Shown piece after piece: positions 1 to 6,219 of a stretch of 7,964 nt of DNA. The position numbers and the translations under genes were made by a program. This DNA comes from Acidimicrobiia bacterium. Lineage in GTDB: Bacteria; Actinomycetota; Acidimicrobiia; Acidimicrobiales; Ilumatobacteraceae. The notes beneath the pieces are model-generated. The model saw only the letters and a list, made by a program, of their open reading frames with translations. It was not told the origin of the DNA and searched no databases. Numbering within the stretch: position 1 is the stretch's first letter; every line of letters begins with the position of its first letter. The stretch spans positions 1 to 7,964 of the forward strand of contig JACDGA010000073.1 of assembly GCA_013815505.1 (NCBI GenBank), in the 5' to 3' direction.

Positions 1-1763
1 TGCTCACGGCCAACCACCCGCTGCTCGGGGCCTGGTCGTCGGGGAGCAGTGGACTCGAGAAGTCGATCAACAATCTCGGGCCACTCCAACTCGATCTGCT
101 GGCGCCGTTCACTCATCTGTTCGGACCTGAGGGTTTGGCCATCGGTGTCGCCCTGCTCAACATCGCCGCCGTTGTGGGCGTATGGGCCGTGTGCCGGCGC
201 ATGGTCGGCCCGGCCGGCGTCGTGGCGGTGATGGGCGTCACGGCGCTGCTGGAGTGGACCATTGGCAGCCGATCGCTGATCGAGGCGCGTCAGCAGTGGG
301 CGTTGATCTTGCCGTTCTGGTGCCTGCTGTTCGTTGCGTGGGCGGTCAGCGCCGGCCGAGCCTGGGTGATGCCGTGGCTCGTGCTTGTCGCCAGCTTGAT
401 CGTGCAAACCCACCTGACGTTCGCCCTGCCGACCGGGATGATCGCCATCGTGGCCCTCGGTGGCTTCGCCGTGACGAGATGGGCAGCCGGCGATCCCGAC
501 CGCGATCCCGAGCCGCTGCTGCGGCCGCTGGCGGTCACAACAGCGGTCGGCGTGGTGTGCTGGTCCCAGCCGCTGTGGGACCAGTTCTGGGGCAAAGGCA
601 ACCTGGGCAGGGCGCTCGGGGCCCCAGGCCAGACTGTCGGCATCGGCGGGAGCGGCGGCGCCCGGGTGCTGACCGACATTCTCGGCCAGCCACCGTTCTG
701 GCTGGGCGACTCGATCCTGAGGTTCTTCCCCAGCGAACAGCTCATGGAGGAGTCGTCAGCGTGGTTGCGGTTGGCCATCCTCGGTGCGATCACCATCGGA
801 GCTGTGGTGCTGGCCGTGCTCCTGCCATCCACTCACGCCCGACTCACACTGGCCATGTGGGGGCCGGCGTTGCTCGCCATCGGATGGTGGTCGGCGTCGA
901 CGATCCCGCTCACGTCCTTCGGTGTGGCGCCACAGAACTACCACTGGATCTGGCCCATCGGCGCGTTCGTCACGCTGTCGGTGGCGTCATCACTCGCCGA
1001 GGCGGCGGCGACGCGGGTGGCTGTCCCCCGCCACGTAATTGTGAGCGTCGTGACCGCCGGCGCGGTGCTCGCCGTCGTGCCGAGCGTGCCAACGGTGGTC
1101 CGAGAACGCGGAACGAGCGCCGAGGAGGACGAACTGGTTGGCGTGGCCGGTGAGCTGCGCTCTGAGCTGGCGGACTCGCTGGCAGAGCTGGACCTCGACG
1201 AGCCCGTCGTGTTCGACCGCAGTCTCGAACGCACCTTCAGTCGATATTCCTACGCAGTGATGGCCGAGCTGCAGCGCCACGACGTGGCGTTCGTTTTCGT
1301 CAACGAGATCGACGGCGAGCGGTTCGGCGAGCGTCGCGATCTCGATCCCGAAGAGGCGACGGGGATGCGGCGCATGTACCTGGTGACGGGCAGCAACCTC
1401 GACCGCGTGGACGACGACCTCGTGGAGCTGGCGGCGGCGTCCGTCCTGACGCAGTCCGACGATGCCCGCCGCAACGAGCTCGACCGCCGCCTTCTTGGGG
1501 CGCTGGCCGACGGTGAGCTCGCCGTCGACGTGCCGGCCGCACGCTACATCTTCGAAGAGCGCGTCGACGCCGTGTCCGCCGTGATCGACGGCGAGCGACC
1601 GGGTCGAAGAGGCGTGTACGAGGTGGTGCGGATGATGAGCGGCCTACGGGATTACGGCCTGCTCGATGGCCCGCCGGAGTTGCTGGGTGATGTTGACGAG
1701 TGGATGGAGCTGCATCGCGCCAACGAGTTCGACCGCGTGGCGATCTTCGTCGACCCCGCGTGA
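1..1763 (+). CDS. Polytopic membrane protein, GT-C glycosyltransferase-like (5' partial)
   Basis: The reading frame is open from base 3 to the TGA at 1761-1763 (586 visible residues), so the true start lies left of the window. The visible N-terminus carries a stretch resembling the extracytoplasmic loop of actinobacterial GT-C-like membrane proteins (NHPLLGAWSS at residues 4-13, then LGPLQLDLLAPF near 26-37). About nine or ten hydrophobic segments follow between residues 44 and 363, for example 44-64, 70-88, 98-117, 121-139, 176-189, 255-275, 282-300, 315-333 and 343-363. The last 220 or so residues are charged and soluble, with no membrane segment, and probably form one compact domain. The GT-C-like label rests on overall topology and the N-terminal loop; the catalytic acidic motif expected in the first loop would lie off the window. 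A lipid-linked sugar transferase role is inference, and an uncharacterised membrane protein is equally possible. Its stop lies 25 bp from the stop of the convergent kynureninase gene. Confidence 0.75.
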   Translation, partial: LTANHPLLGAWSSGSSGLEKSINNLGPLQLDLLAPFTHLFGPEGLAIGVALLNIAAVVGVWAVCRRMVGPAGVVAVMGVTALLEWTIGSRSLIEARQQWALILPFWCLLFVAWAVSAGRAWVMPWLVLVASLIVQTHLTFALPTGMIAIVALGGFAVTRWAAGDPDRDPEPLLRPLAVTTAVGVVCWSQPLWDQFWGKGNLGRALGAPGQTVGIGGSGGARVLTDILGQPPFWLGDSILRFFPSEQLMEESSAWLRLAILGAITIGAVVLAVLLPSTHARLTLAMWGPALLAIGWWSASTIPLTSFGVAPQNYHWIWPIGAFVTLSVASSLAEAAATRVAVPRHVIVSVVTAGAVLAVVPSVPTVVRERGTSAEEDELVGVAGELRSELADSLAELDLDEPVVFDRSLERTFSRYSYAVMAELQRHDVAFVFVNEIDGERFGERRDLDPEEATGMRRMYLVTGSNLDRVDDDLVELAAASVLTQSDDARRNELDRRLLGALADGELAVDVPAARYIFEERVDAVSAVIDGERPGRRGVYEVVRMMSGLRDYGLLDGPPELLGDVDEWMELHRANEFDRVAIFVDPA

Positions 1764-1788
1764 AATGTGGCCAGAAGCGACGACCGGT

Positions 1789-3030
1789 TCAGGTGACGGC
1801 GTTGCGCTGCTGGTGTGCCGCGTCGGTCCACTCCTCGCGCTCCATCACGTCGACGAGGAGCTCGACGGCGTCCCACACGTCGACGTGGCGGACGTAGAGC
1901 GGCGCAAAGCCGAGACGAACGAGGTTCGGCTCGCGGAAGTCGCCGATCACGCCGCGGGCGATCAGCGCCTGGGTGATCCCGTAGGCGTGGTCGTGGCCGA
2001 GCGCGACGTGGCTGCCACGTTCGGCGCTGCGGCGTGGGCTGGCGACGGTGAACCCGTGCGCTGCGAGGCGCTCGTCGGCGAGCTCGATGAACGCCTCCGT
2101 GAGCGCGATGCTCTTGGCCCGCACGTCGTCGAGCGCGACGTCCTTGTAGGCCGTGAGCGCCGCTTCGAGGGCGAGCAGTCCGAGCTGCGGCGCGGTTCCC
2201 GACAGCATCCGGACGATGCCGGGCGCCGGCTCGTACGCCGCTTCGAGAGCGAACGGCCGGGCGTGGCCGTGCCAACCGGGCAGCGGCTGCTGGATGGCGT
2301 CGAGGTGTCGGGCCGCGACGAACACGAACGCCGGCGACCCCGGCCCCCCGTTGAGGTACTTGTACGTGCACCCGACGGCGAGATCGACACTGCAGCCGGC
2401 GAGGTCGACAGGCAGCACGCCGGCGCTGTGGCAGAGGTCCCAGACGGCGAGCCCGCCGAGCTCGTGAGCACGCTGGGTGATCGCTCGCATGTCGTGGCGG
2501 CGGGCGGTGCGGTAGTCGACGTCAGTGAGCGACACGGCGAGGAGGTCCTCGCCGGCGGCCTCCATCGCGGCGACGACCTCGTCTGATGCGACCGACGACA
2601 CGACGGTGCCCGTGAGACCCGCCGCCTCGGTCGTGATGTAGGCGTCGGTCGGGAAGGTCGTCTCGTCCGTCACGATCGTGCGTCTGGTGGGCTCCAGCCG
2701 GGCGGCGGCGACGAGCACCTTGAACAGGTTCACCGAGGTCGAGTCGCACACGATCACCTCGTCGGCATCGGCACCGACGAGCGCTGCGAGCTGCGCACCC
2801 ACGCGCTGAGGTGCCGTGTACCAGTCGGCGTCGTTCCACGAACGGATGAGGCCGCTCCCCCACTCGTCCTCGACGGCCGATCGCATCCGTTCCGGGACCG
2901 TGCGGACGAGCGCGCCGAGGGAGTTGCCGTCGAGGTAGATCACGCCGTCGGGCAACACGAACAGGTCGCGCCGACCCGCGAGCGGGTCGTCACGGTCCCG
3001 CTGCTCGAACGCCTCCCGACTGACACTCAC
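1789..3030 (-). CDS. kynU: Kynureninase (PLP-dependent L-kynurenine hydrolase)
   Basis: Kynureninase cleaves L-kynurenine (or 3-hydroxykynurenine) to anthranilate (or 3-hydroxyanthranilate) plus L-alanine, in cytosolic tryptophan breakdown and de novo NAD synthesis. With the GTG at 3030 the protein has 413 residues, normal for the family. Visible family landmarks are YLDGNSLG (residues 32-39), the cofactor-contact FPTD (126-129), WDLCHSAG with the Asp expected to bind the PLP ring nitrogen (D198), TYKYLNGGPG with the Schiff-base lysine K224, GWHGH (252-256) and GDFREPNLVRLGFAPLY near 363-379. No key residue appears missing. An in-frame GTG at 3072 would add 14 glycine-rich residues, but it lies inside a repeated intergenic motif and homologues are expected to begin near the REAF/DPLAGRRD region, so 3030 is preferred. 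No other kynurenine-pathway gene is visible. It is transcribed alone, divergently from the macro-domain gene. Confidence 0.95.
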   Translation of the reverse strand: MSVSREAFEQRDRDDPLAGRRDLFVLPDGVIYLDGNSLGALVRTVPERMRSAVEDEWGSGLIRSWNDADWYTAPQRVGAQLAALVGADADEVIVCDSTSVNLFKVLVAAARLEPTRRTIVTDETTFPTDAYITTEAAGLTGTVVSSVASDEVVAAMEAAGEDLLAVSLTDVDYRTARRHDMRAITQRAHELGGLAVWDLCHSAGVLPVDLAGCSVDLAVGCTYKYLNGGPGSPAFVFVAARHLDAIQQPLPGWHGHARPFALEAAYEPAPGIVRMLSGTAPQLGLLALEAALTAYKDVALDDVRAKSIALTEAFIELADERLAAHGFTVASPRRSAERGSHVALGHDHAYGITQALIARGVIGDFREPNLVRLGFAPLYVRHVDVWDAVELLVDVMEREEWTDAAHQQRNAVT

Positions 3031-3065
3031 GCCCCCACTCTGCCAGGCCGGTCCCGAGCCTCCCC

Positions 3066-3156
3066 CCACCACCGTCTGGGCGGGATTCCTCCCACTTCAC
3101 CGTCTGGGCGGGATCGCTCTCACCTGCTGGAAGCGATCCCGCCCAGACCGTGGTGG
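3066..3156. repeat. Three copies of a 17-bp GC-rich motif forming an inverted repeat between divergent genes
   Basis: The motif CACCGTCTGGGCGGGAT occurs exactly at 3070-3086 and 3098-3114. A third copy lies in reverse orientation at 3136-3152 with one mismatch. The second and third copies extend to 21-bp arms (3098-3118 and 3132-3152, 20 of 21 paired) around a 13-nt loop, a strong potential hairpin or a large dyad. The first and third copies also share an outer CCAC flank (3066-3086 against 3136-3156, 20 of 21). Read towards each gene, the copies have the same orientation (ATCCCGCCCAGAC then S then GTG) in front of both kynU and the macro-domain gene. This suits a shared operator, but a dispersed extragenic palindrome would look the same from one locus. 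Confidence 0.85.
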
Positions 3157-3168
3157 AAGGATCACGGC

Positions 3169-3672
3169 GTGCAGATCGACGTCGTCGACGGTGACATCAC
3201 GCTCGAGGCGACGGACGCGATCGTCAACGCCGCCAACTCCTCGTTGCTCGGCGGCGGAGGCGTCGACGGCGCGATCCACCGCGCCGCAGGCGTCGAGCTG
3301 CTCGAGTTCTGCCGCGGACTCGGGGGCTGTCCGGTGGGCGAGGCGAAGGTCAGCCCCGGATTCGCGCTTCCTGCTCGCTGGGTCATCCACACCGTCGGTC
3401 CGGTCTGGCGTGGCGGTGACGCCGGCGAACCCGAGCTGCTGGCGTCGTGCTACCGGACGTCGCTCGCCAGGGCGGACGAGGTCGGCGCGCGCTCGATCGC
3501 GATCCCGGCGATCTCGACCGGCGTGTACGGGTACCCGGCGGGGCCGGCAGCCGAGATCGCCGTCGCCACGATCCGCTCGACCCCGACGCACGTCGAGCTC
3601 GTCCGCTTCGTCTGCTTCAACGACTCGGCTACGGCGGCCTACGCGGCGGCCCTCGCCGACACCGACGACTGA
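3169..3672 (+). CDS. Macro-domain protein, probable O-acetyl-ADP-ribose deacetylase
   Basis: A 167-residue single macro domain of the MacroD/YmdB type. These bind ADP-ribose and hydrolyse O-acetyl-ADP-ribose, and some remove mono-ADP-ribose from acidic side chains of proteins. Motifs in order: GDIT (residues 8-11, adenosine site), NAANSSLLGGGGVDGAIH (20-37) holding the catalytic-type Asn23 and Asp33 at nearly the same positions as in E. coli YmdB, SPGF (62-65), IHTVGP (73-78) and the ribose/phosphate loop AISTGVYGYP (114-123). The active-site set is complete. The start is GTG at 3169, preceded by GGAAGGA (3155-3161) at 7 nt spacing; no nearby ATG competes. The upstream region carries the repeated 17-bp motif, ending 16 nt before this start. 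The enoyl-CoA hydratase-family gene follows 41 bp downstream, so the two may be co-transcribed. The actual substrate (free ester or ADP-ribosylated protein) cannot be read from sequence. Confidence 0.92.
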   Translation: MQIDVVDGDITLEATDAIVNAANSSLLGGGGVDGAIHRAAGVELLEFCRGLGGCPVGEAKVSPGFALPARWVIHTVGPVWRGGDAGEPELLASCYRTSLARADEVGARSIAIPAISTGVYGYPAGPAAEIAVATIRSTPTHVELVRFVCFNDSATAAYAAALADTDD

Positions 3673-3713
3673 CCAGCTGCGCACCGTCGCGCGAATCGGG
3701 CCACGATGGGGCG

Positions 3714-4445
3714 ATGTCCGTGCACGTCGAACATCACGACCACGTCGCCGTCGTCTCGCTCGCGCGTCCGCCGGCGAACGCGATGACGACCGCCTCGCTC
3801 AACGAGGTCGCCGAGGCGTTCGAGCATCTTGCCGTCGACGACCGCGCTGCGGCGATCGTGCTCACCGGCGAAGGTCGGTCGTTCAGCGCAGGACTCGACC
3901 TGCGCGAGATCGGCGACGACCCCGGCGACCAGGAGGCGCTCATCGAGGCACTCAACCGTGCGTTCCTCGCCGTGTACTCGTGCCCGAAGCTCGTCGTTGC
4001 CGCCGTCAACGGGCACGCCATCGCCGGTGGTCTCATCCTCGCCCTCTGTGCCGACATACGCCTCGCCGCCGACACCGGGTTCAAGGCCGGCCTCGCCGAG
4101 GTTCGCGTCGGGGTCGTCTATCCCGTCGGCGCGCTCGAGGTCGTCCGCTGCGAGCTGGCGCCGCACGTCGCTCGCCGCCTCGTGCTCACGGGCGAGAACG
4201 TCGACGCCGCGACTGCCGTCGCGCTCGGCGTGTTCGACCGCCTCGTCGACGCCGACGCGTTGGCCCCGACGGCGATCTCACTCGCGGCCACCCACCCGCC
4301 GCCGATCGGGTTCGCCCGCATCAAGGCGCAGCTGCGCTCGGACGCCGTCACACGCATGCGCGCCGTGATCGGCGGCAACGATCCGCTCCCTCGCCCCTGG
4401 CTGACCGACGAGACGTTCTCTGCTGCGGCTGCGGCACTGCGTTGA
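3714..4445 (+). CDS. Enoyl-CoA hydratase/isomerase (crotonase) family protein
   Basis: A 243-residue crotonase-fold protein, slightly short of the usual 255-260. Members act on acyl-CoA thioesters by hydration, isomerisation or related chemistry through an oxyanion hole. The two oxyanion-hole segments are present: FSAGLDL (residues 57-63) and NGHAIAGGLIL (99-109). LAEVRVG (127-133) supplies Glu129, aligned by eye with the first catalytic Glu of rat mitochondrial enoyl-CoA hydratase (Glu144). The position of the second catalytic Glu (Glu164 in rat) falls in ARRLVLTGE near residues 153-161 and seems to be Arg. A protein with one Glu fits an isomerase or another crotonase activity better than a classical hydratase, but this rests on unaided alignment. 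ATG at 3714 is chosen because the crotonase fold begins right after it and a GGGG stretch lies just upstream; the open frame extends further left only through the macro-domain gene. No beta-oxidation partners are adjacent. Confidence 0.9.
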   Translation: MSVHVEHHDHVAVVSLARPPANAMTTASLNEVAEAFEHLAVDDRAAAIVLTGEGRSFSAGLDLREIGDDPGDQEALIEALNRAFLAVYSCPKLVVAAVNGHAIAGGLILALCADIRLAADTGFKAGLAEVRVGVVYPVGALEVVRCELAPHVARRLVLTGENVDAATAVALGVFDRLVDADALAPTAISLAATHPPPIGFARIKAQLRSDAVTRMRAVIGGNDPLPRPWLTDETFSAAAAALR

Positions 4446-4481
4446 GTCCAGGCTTGCGAGCCGGCGGACGAGATTTTTCCA

Positions 4482-4513
4482 GGAACTGTCGATCTGGTGT
4501 CGTGACGTTCGTG
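4482..4513 (+). promoter_or_regulatory. Candidate ECF42-type promoter upstream of the DGPF/sigma operon
   Basis: TGTCGA at 4487-4492 matches what I recall as the -35 element of ECF42-type promoters, whose -10 element is CG followed by A or T, then C, about 16 bp downstream. Here CGTG begins at 4510 after 17 bp, a near match. A GGAAC (4482-4486), the -35 core of many other ECF sigmas, directly abuts it. A short dyad, TGAC-N6-GTCA (4503-4516), overlaps the would-be -10 region. The position, about 120 bp before the YCII/DGPF start, suits autoregulation by the downstream sigma factor. TGTCGA also occurs by chance elsewhere in this GC-rich window (for example inside the YCII gene), so the match alone is modest evidence. 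Confidence 0.45.
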
Positions 4514-4566
4514 TCATGGGTGTGACTCGGCGATGCCGATCCACACCGACCACCAACACGCACCAC

Positions 4567-4602
4567 AACCAGCACGAAAACCAGCACGAAAACCAGCAAG
4601 GA
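4567..4602 (+). repeat. 12-bp tandem repeat in the leader of the YCII/DGPF gene
   Basis: The unit AACCAGCACGAA occurs exactly at 4567-4578 and 4579-4590. A third, altered copy at 4591-4602 (AACCAGCAAGGA) runs into the Shine-Dalgarno sequence AAGGAG (4598-4603), which sits 6 nt before the ATG. The surrounding leader, about 4540-4600, is rich in C and A and nearly free of T, so the transcript is expected to be unstructured here. The repeat may simply be slippage product in a relaxed spacer. Confidence 0.85.
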
Positions 4603-4609
4603 GCGCGAG

Positions 4610-4963
4610 ATGAAGCAGTACATGTTGTCCGTCCATCACACCGAGGGTGACGCCGAGCCGACGGAGGAAGCGATGCAGGCGGCATTCCGTGACGTCGACG
4701 CCTTCAACGAGCGGCTGCAGTCAGCGGGATCGTGGGTGTTCGCCTGCGGCCTCGAGGGGCCCAGCACGTCCACCGTCGTCGACGGCACGGGCAATGAGAT
4801 CGTGACCACCGACGGCCCCTTCGCCGAGGCGAAGGAGCATCTCGGCGGCTTCTGGGTCGTCAAGGCCGCCGACCTCGACTCCGCCCTCGCGCTCGCCGCA
4901 GCCGGCTCGAAGGCATGCCAGGCGCCTGTCGAGGTCCGCCCGCTGCAGGGAGAAGAAGGCTGA
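4610..4963 (+). CDS. YCII-related (DGPF-type) protein, ECF42 sigma partner
   Basis: A 117-residue small single-domain protein of the YCII-related/DGPF family, with the hallmark TDGPFAEAKEHLGGFWVV (residues 67-84; DGPF at 68-71). The N-terminus MKQYMLSVHH is the typical first beta strand. Family members have a ferredoxin-like alpha/beta fold and are widely found beside ECF sigma factors; their biochemical role is not settled. The ATG at 4610 has an excellent Shine-Dalgarno AAGGAG (4598-4603). The TGA at 4961-4963 overlaps the proposed CTG start of the sigma gene, so the two are almost certainly one operon with coupled translation. The leader carries a candidate ECF42 promoter and a 12-bp tandem repeat. 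No catalytic function should be assumed. Confidence 0.93.
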   Translation: MKQYMLSVHHTEGDAEPTEEAMQAAFRDVDAFNERLQSAGSWVFACGLEGPSTSTVVDGTGNEIVTTDGPFAEAKEHLGGFWVVKAADLDSALALAAAGSKACQAPVEVRPLQGEEG

Positions 4964-6213
4964 CACCCGCTGCCGGCGCCGTCGACGGCGACGCGATCGC
5001 CCAGATCTTCCGTGAGGAATCCGGGCGAGCGATCGCCAGCCTCGTCCGCTTCCTCGGCGACATCGATCTCGCCGAGGAAGCGGTGCAAGAGGCGTTCGTC
5101 GAGGCCGTTCGCCGATGGCCCGATCGCGGGCTGCCCCCGAGTCCAGCGGGTTGGATCATCACGACGGCGAAGCACCGGGCGATCGATCGCATCCGCCGAG
5201 AGTCGTCTCGGGAACGACGCCACCACGCCGCCGCCATGATGCACGACGACCCAACAGCGCCCCCGGACACAGGAACGGTCGCCGACGATCAACTCCGGCT
5301 GATCTTCACGTGCTGCCACCCGGCACTCGCACCGGAGGTGCGGATGGCACTCACGCTGCGACTGATCGCCGGCCTCCAGACGACGGAGGTCGCCCGTGCC
5401 TTCCTCGTCAGCGAGTCGACGATGGCGCAACGACTCGTCAGGGCCAAGCACAAGATCCGCGTCGCCAAAATCCCCTACCGCGTCCCGGACCGCGACGCGC
5501 TCCCGGCTCGTCTCGCGAGCGTGCTGACCGTCGTCTACCTCATCTTCAACGAGGGCCATGTCGCCACGACGGGCGACGAGCTCGTCCGTGCCGAGCTGTG
5601 CGCCGAGGCGATCCGTCTGGCGAGGCTGCTCGACGAGCTGATGCCCGACGAGCCGGAGGTGATGGGCCTGCTCGCCCTGCTGCTGCTCACCGACTCGAGA
5701 CGGGCCGCCCGAACCTCGGCAGACGGCAGCCTCGTGCGGCTCGCCGACCAGGACCGCCGGCGATGGGACCGCTGGCTGATCGACGAGGGCCAGGCGCTCG
5801 TGCGCCGCTGCCTCGCCCGTGACGAGCCGGGACCGTTTCAGATCCAGGCAGCGATCGCCGCCGTCCACAGCGACGCGCCGTCAGCCGAGGACACCGACTG
5901 GCGTCAGATCGTGCTGCTCTACGACCAACTGCTGGCGAGGGCGCCGACGCCTGTCGTGCGGTTGAACCGCGCGATCGCACTCGCCGAGGTGGACGGTCCC
6001 GACGTCGCGCTCGCCGAGATCGAGCGTCTCGGCGAGCACGGTCAGTTGGCGCGCTACCACCTGTTCCACACGGCTCGCGGCGACATGCTCGAGCGTGTCG
6101 GCCGCCGGGCCGACGCTGTCACCTGCTACGACCTCGCCCTGTCCCTCGTCGACAACGACTCGGAGCGACGCGTCATCGAGGCGCGCCGAACAGCAGCCGC
6201 CGACTCGGTCTGA
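4960..6213 (+). CDS. ECF RNA polymerase sigma factor, ECF42-type with C-terminal extension
   Basis: An extracytoplasmic-function sigma factor that would direct RNA polymerase to a small promoter set. Numbered from CTG 4960 it has 417 residues. Sigma-2 lies at about 13-87 (FREESGRAIASL, then LAEEAVQEAF at 37-46 and WIITTAKHRAIDRIRRE at 65-81). Sigma-4 lies at about 109-170, with the helix-turn-helix at TTEVARAFLVSESTMAQRL (141-159). A C-terminal extension of about 240 residues begins with FNEGH (196-200), where the family usually has FNEGY, and continues as helical, TPR-like repeats (NRAIALAEVDGPDVALAEI and a final helix pair). Such extensions typify ECF42 sigmas paired with DGPF proteins; the extension is reported to be needed for activity, and no anti-sigma gene is present here. 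The only standard start is ATG 4915, which overlaps the upstream gene by 49 bp and adds 15 unlikely residues; CTG 4960 has GGGAG 7 nt upstream and overlaps the YCII stop, so I prefer it. Confidence 0.92.
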   Translation: MTPAAGAVDGDAIAQIFREESGRAIASLVRFLGDIDLAEEAVQEAFVEAVRRWPDRGLPPSPAGWIITTAKHRAIDRIRRESSRERRHHAAAMMHDDPTAPPDTGTVADDQLRLIFTCCHPALAPEVRMALTLRLIAGLQTTEVARAFLVSESTMAQRLVRAKHKIRVAKIPYRVPDRDALPARLASVLTVVYLIFNEGHVATTGDELVRAELCAEAIRLARLLDELMPDEPEVMGLLALLLLTDSRRAARTSADGSLVRLADQDRRRWDRWLIDEGQALVRRCLARDEPGPFQIQAAIAAVHSDAPSAEDTDWRQIVLLYDQLLARAPTPVVRLNRAIALAEVDGPDVALAEIERLGEHGQLARYHLFHTARGDMLERVGRRADAVTCYDLALSLVDNDSERRVIEARRTAAADSV

Positions 6214-6219
6214 ATCACG

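Larger units (their letters stand above)
4446..4609. other. Intergenic region between the crotonase and YCII/DGPF genes
   Basis: This 164-bp gap contains a short hairpin GGCT-TGCG-AGCC (4451-4462) with a five-T run 11 nt later (4474-4478), then the candidate ECF42 promoter, then the C/A-rich leader with its tandem repeat. The hairpin is too short and too far from the T run to be called a terminator with confidence. The gap separates the macro/crotonase pair from the sigma operon, which most likely has its own promoter. Confidence 0.6.

Noticed and set aside
1666..2586. 306-residue plus-strand frame opposite kynureninase
   Set aside because: It is antisense to an intact kynureninase with all active-site motifs, and has no domain of its own.
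3030..3072. Upstream GTG start for kynureninase at 3072
   Set aside because: It falls inside one of the repeated intergenic motifs and would add only a glycine-rich, non-conserved 14 residues.
4451..4478. Possible rho-independent terminator after the crotonase gene (GGCT-TGCG-AGCC hairpin, then a T run)
   Set aside because: The stem is only 4 bp and the five-T run begins 11 nt after it, so this does not meet the normal form of an intrinsic terminator.
3191..4525. 444-residue plus-strand open frame, Arg/Ser-rich, spanning the macro-domain and crotonase genes
   Set aside because: It is an out-of-frame shadow of two well-recognised genes; its composition (Arg, Ser, Pro, no motifs) is typical of a shifted frame in GC-rich coding DNA.
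4636..5868. 410-residue minus-strand open frame antisense to the YCII and sigma genes
   Set aside because: It lies wholly opposite two family-matched genes and shows no recognisable domain; long antisense frames are expected with GC-rich third positions.
4951..6213. A defence, toxin-antitoxin, mobile-element or CRISPR-type system in the window
   Set aside because: No transposase, integrase, nuclease, toxin or spaced-repeat array was found; all genes fit housekeeping or regulatory families.
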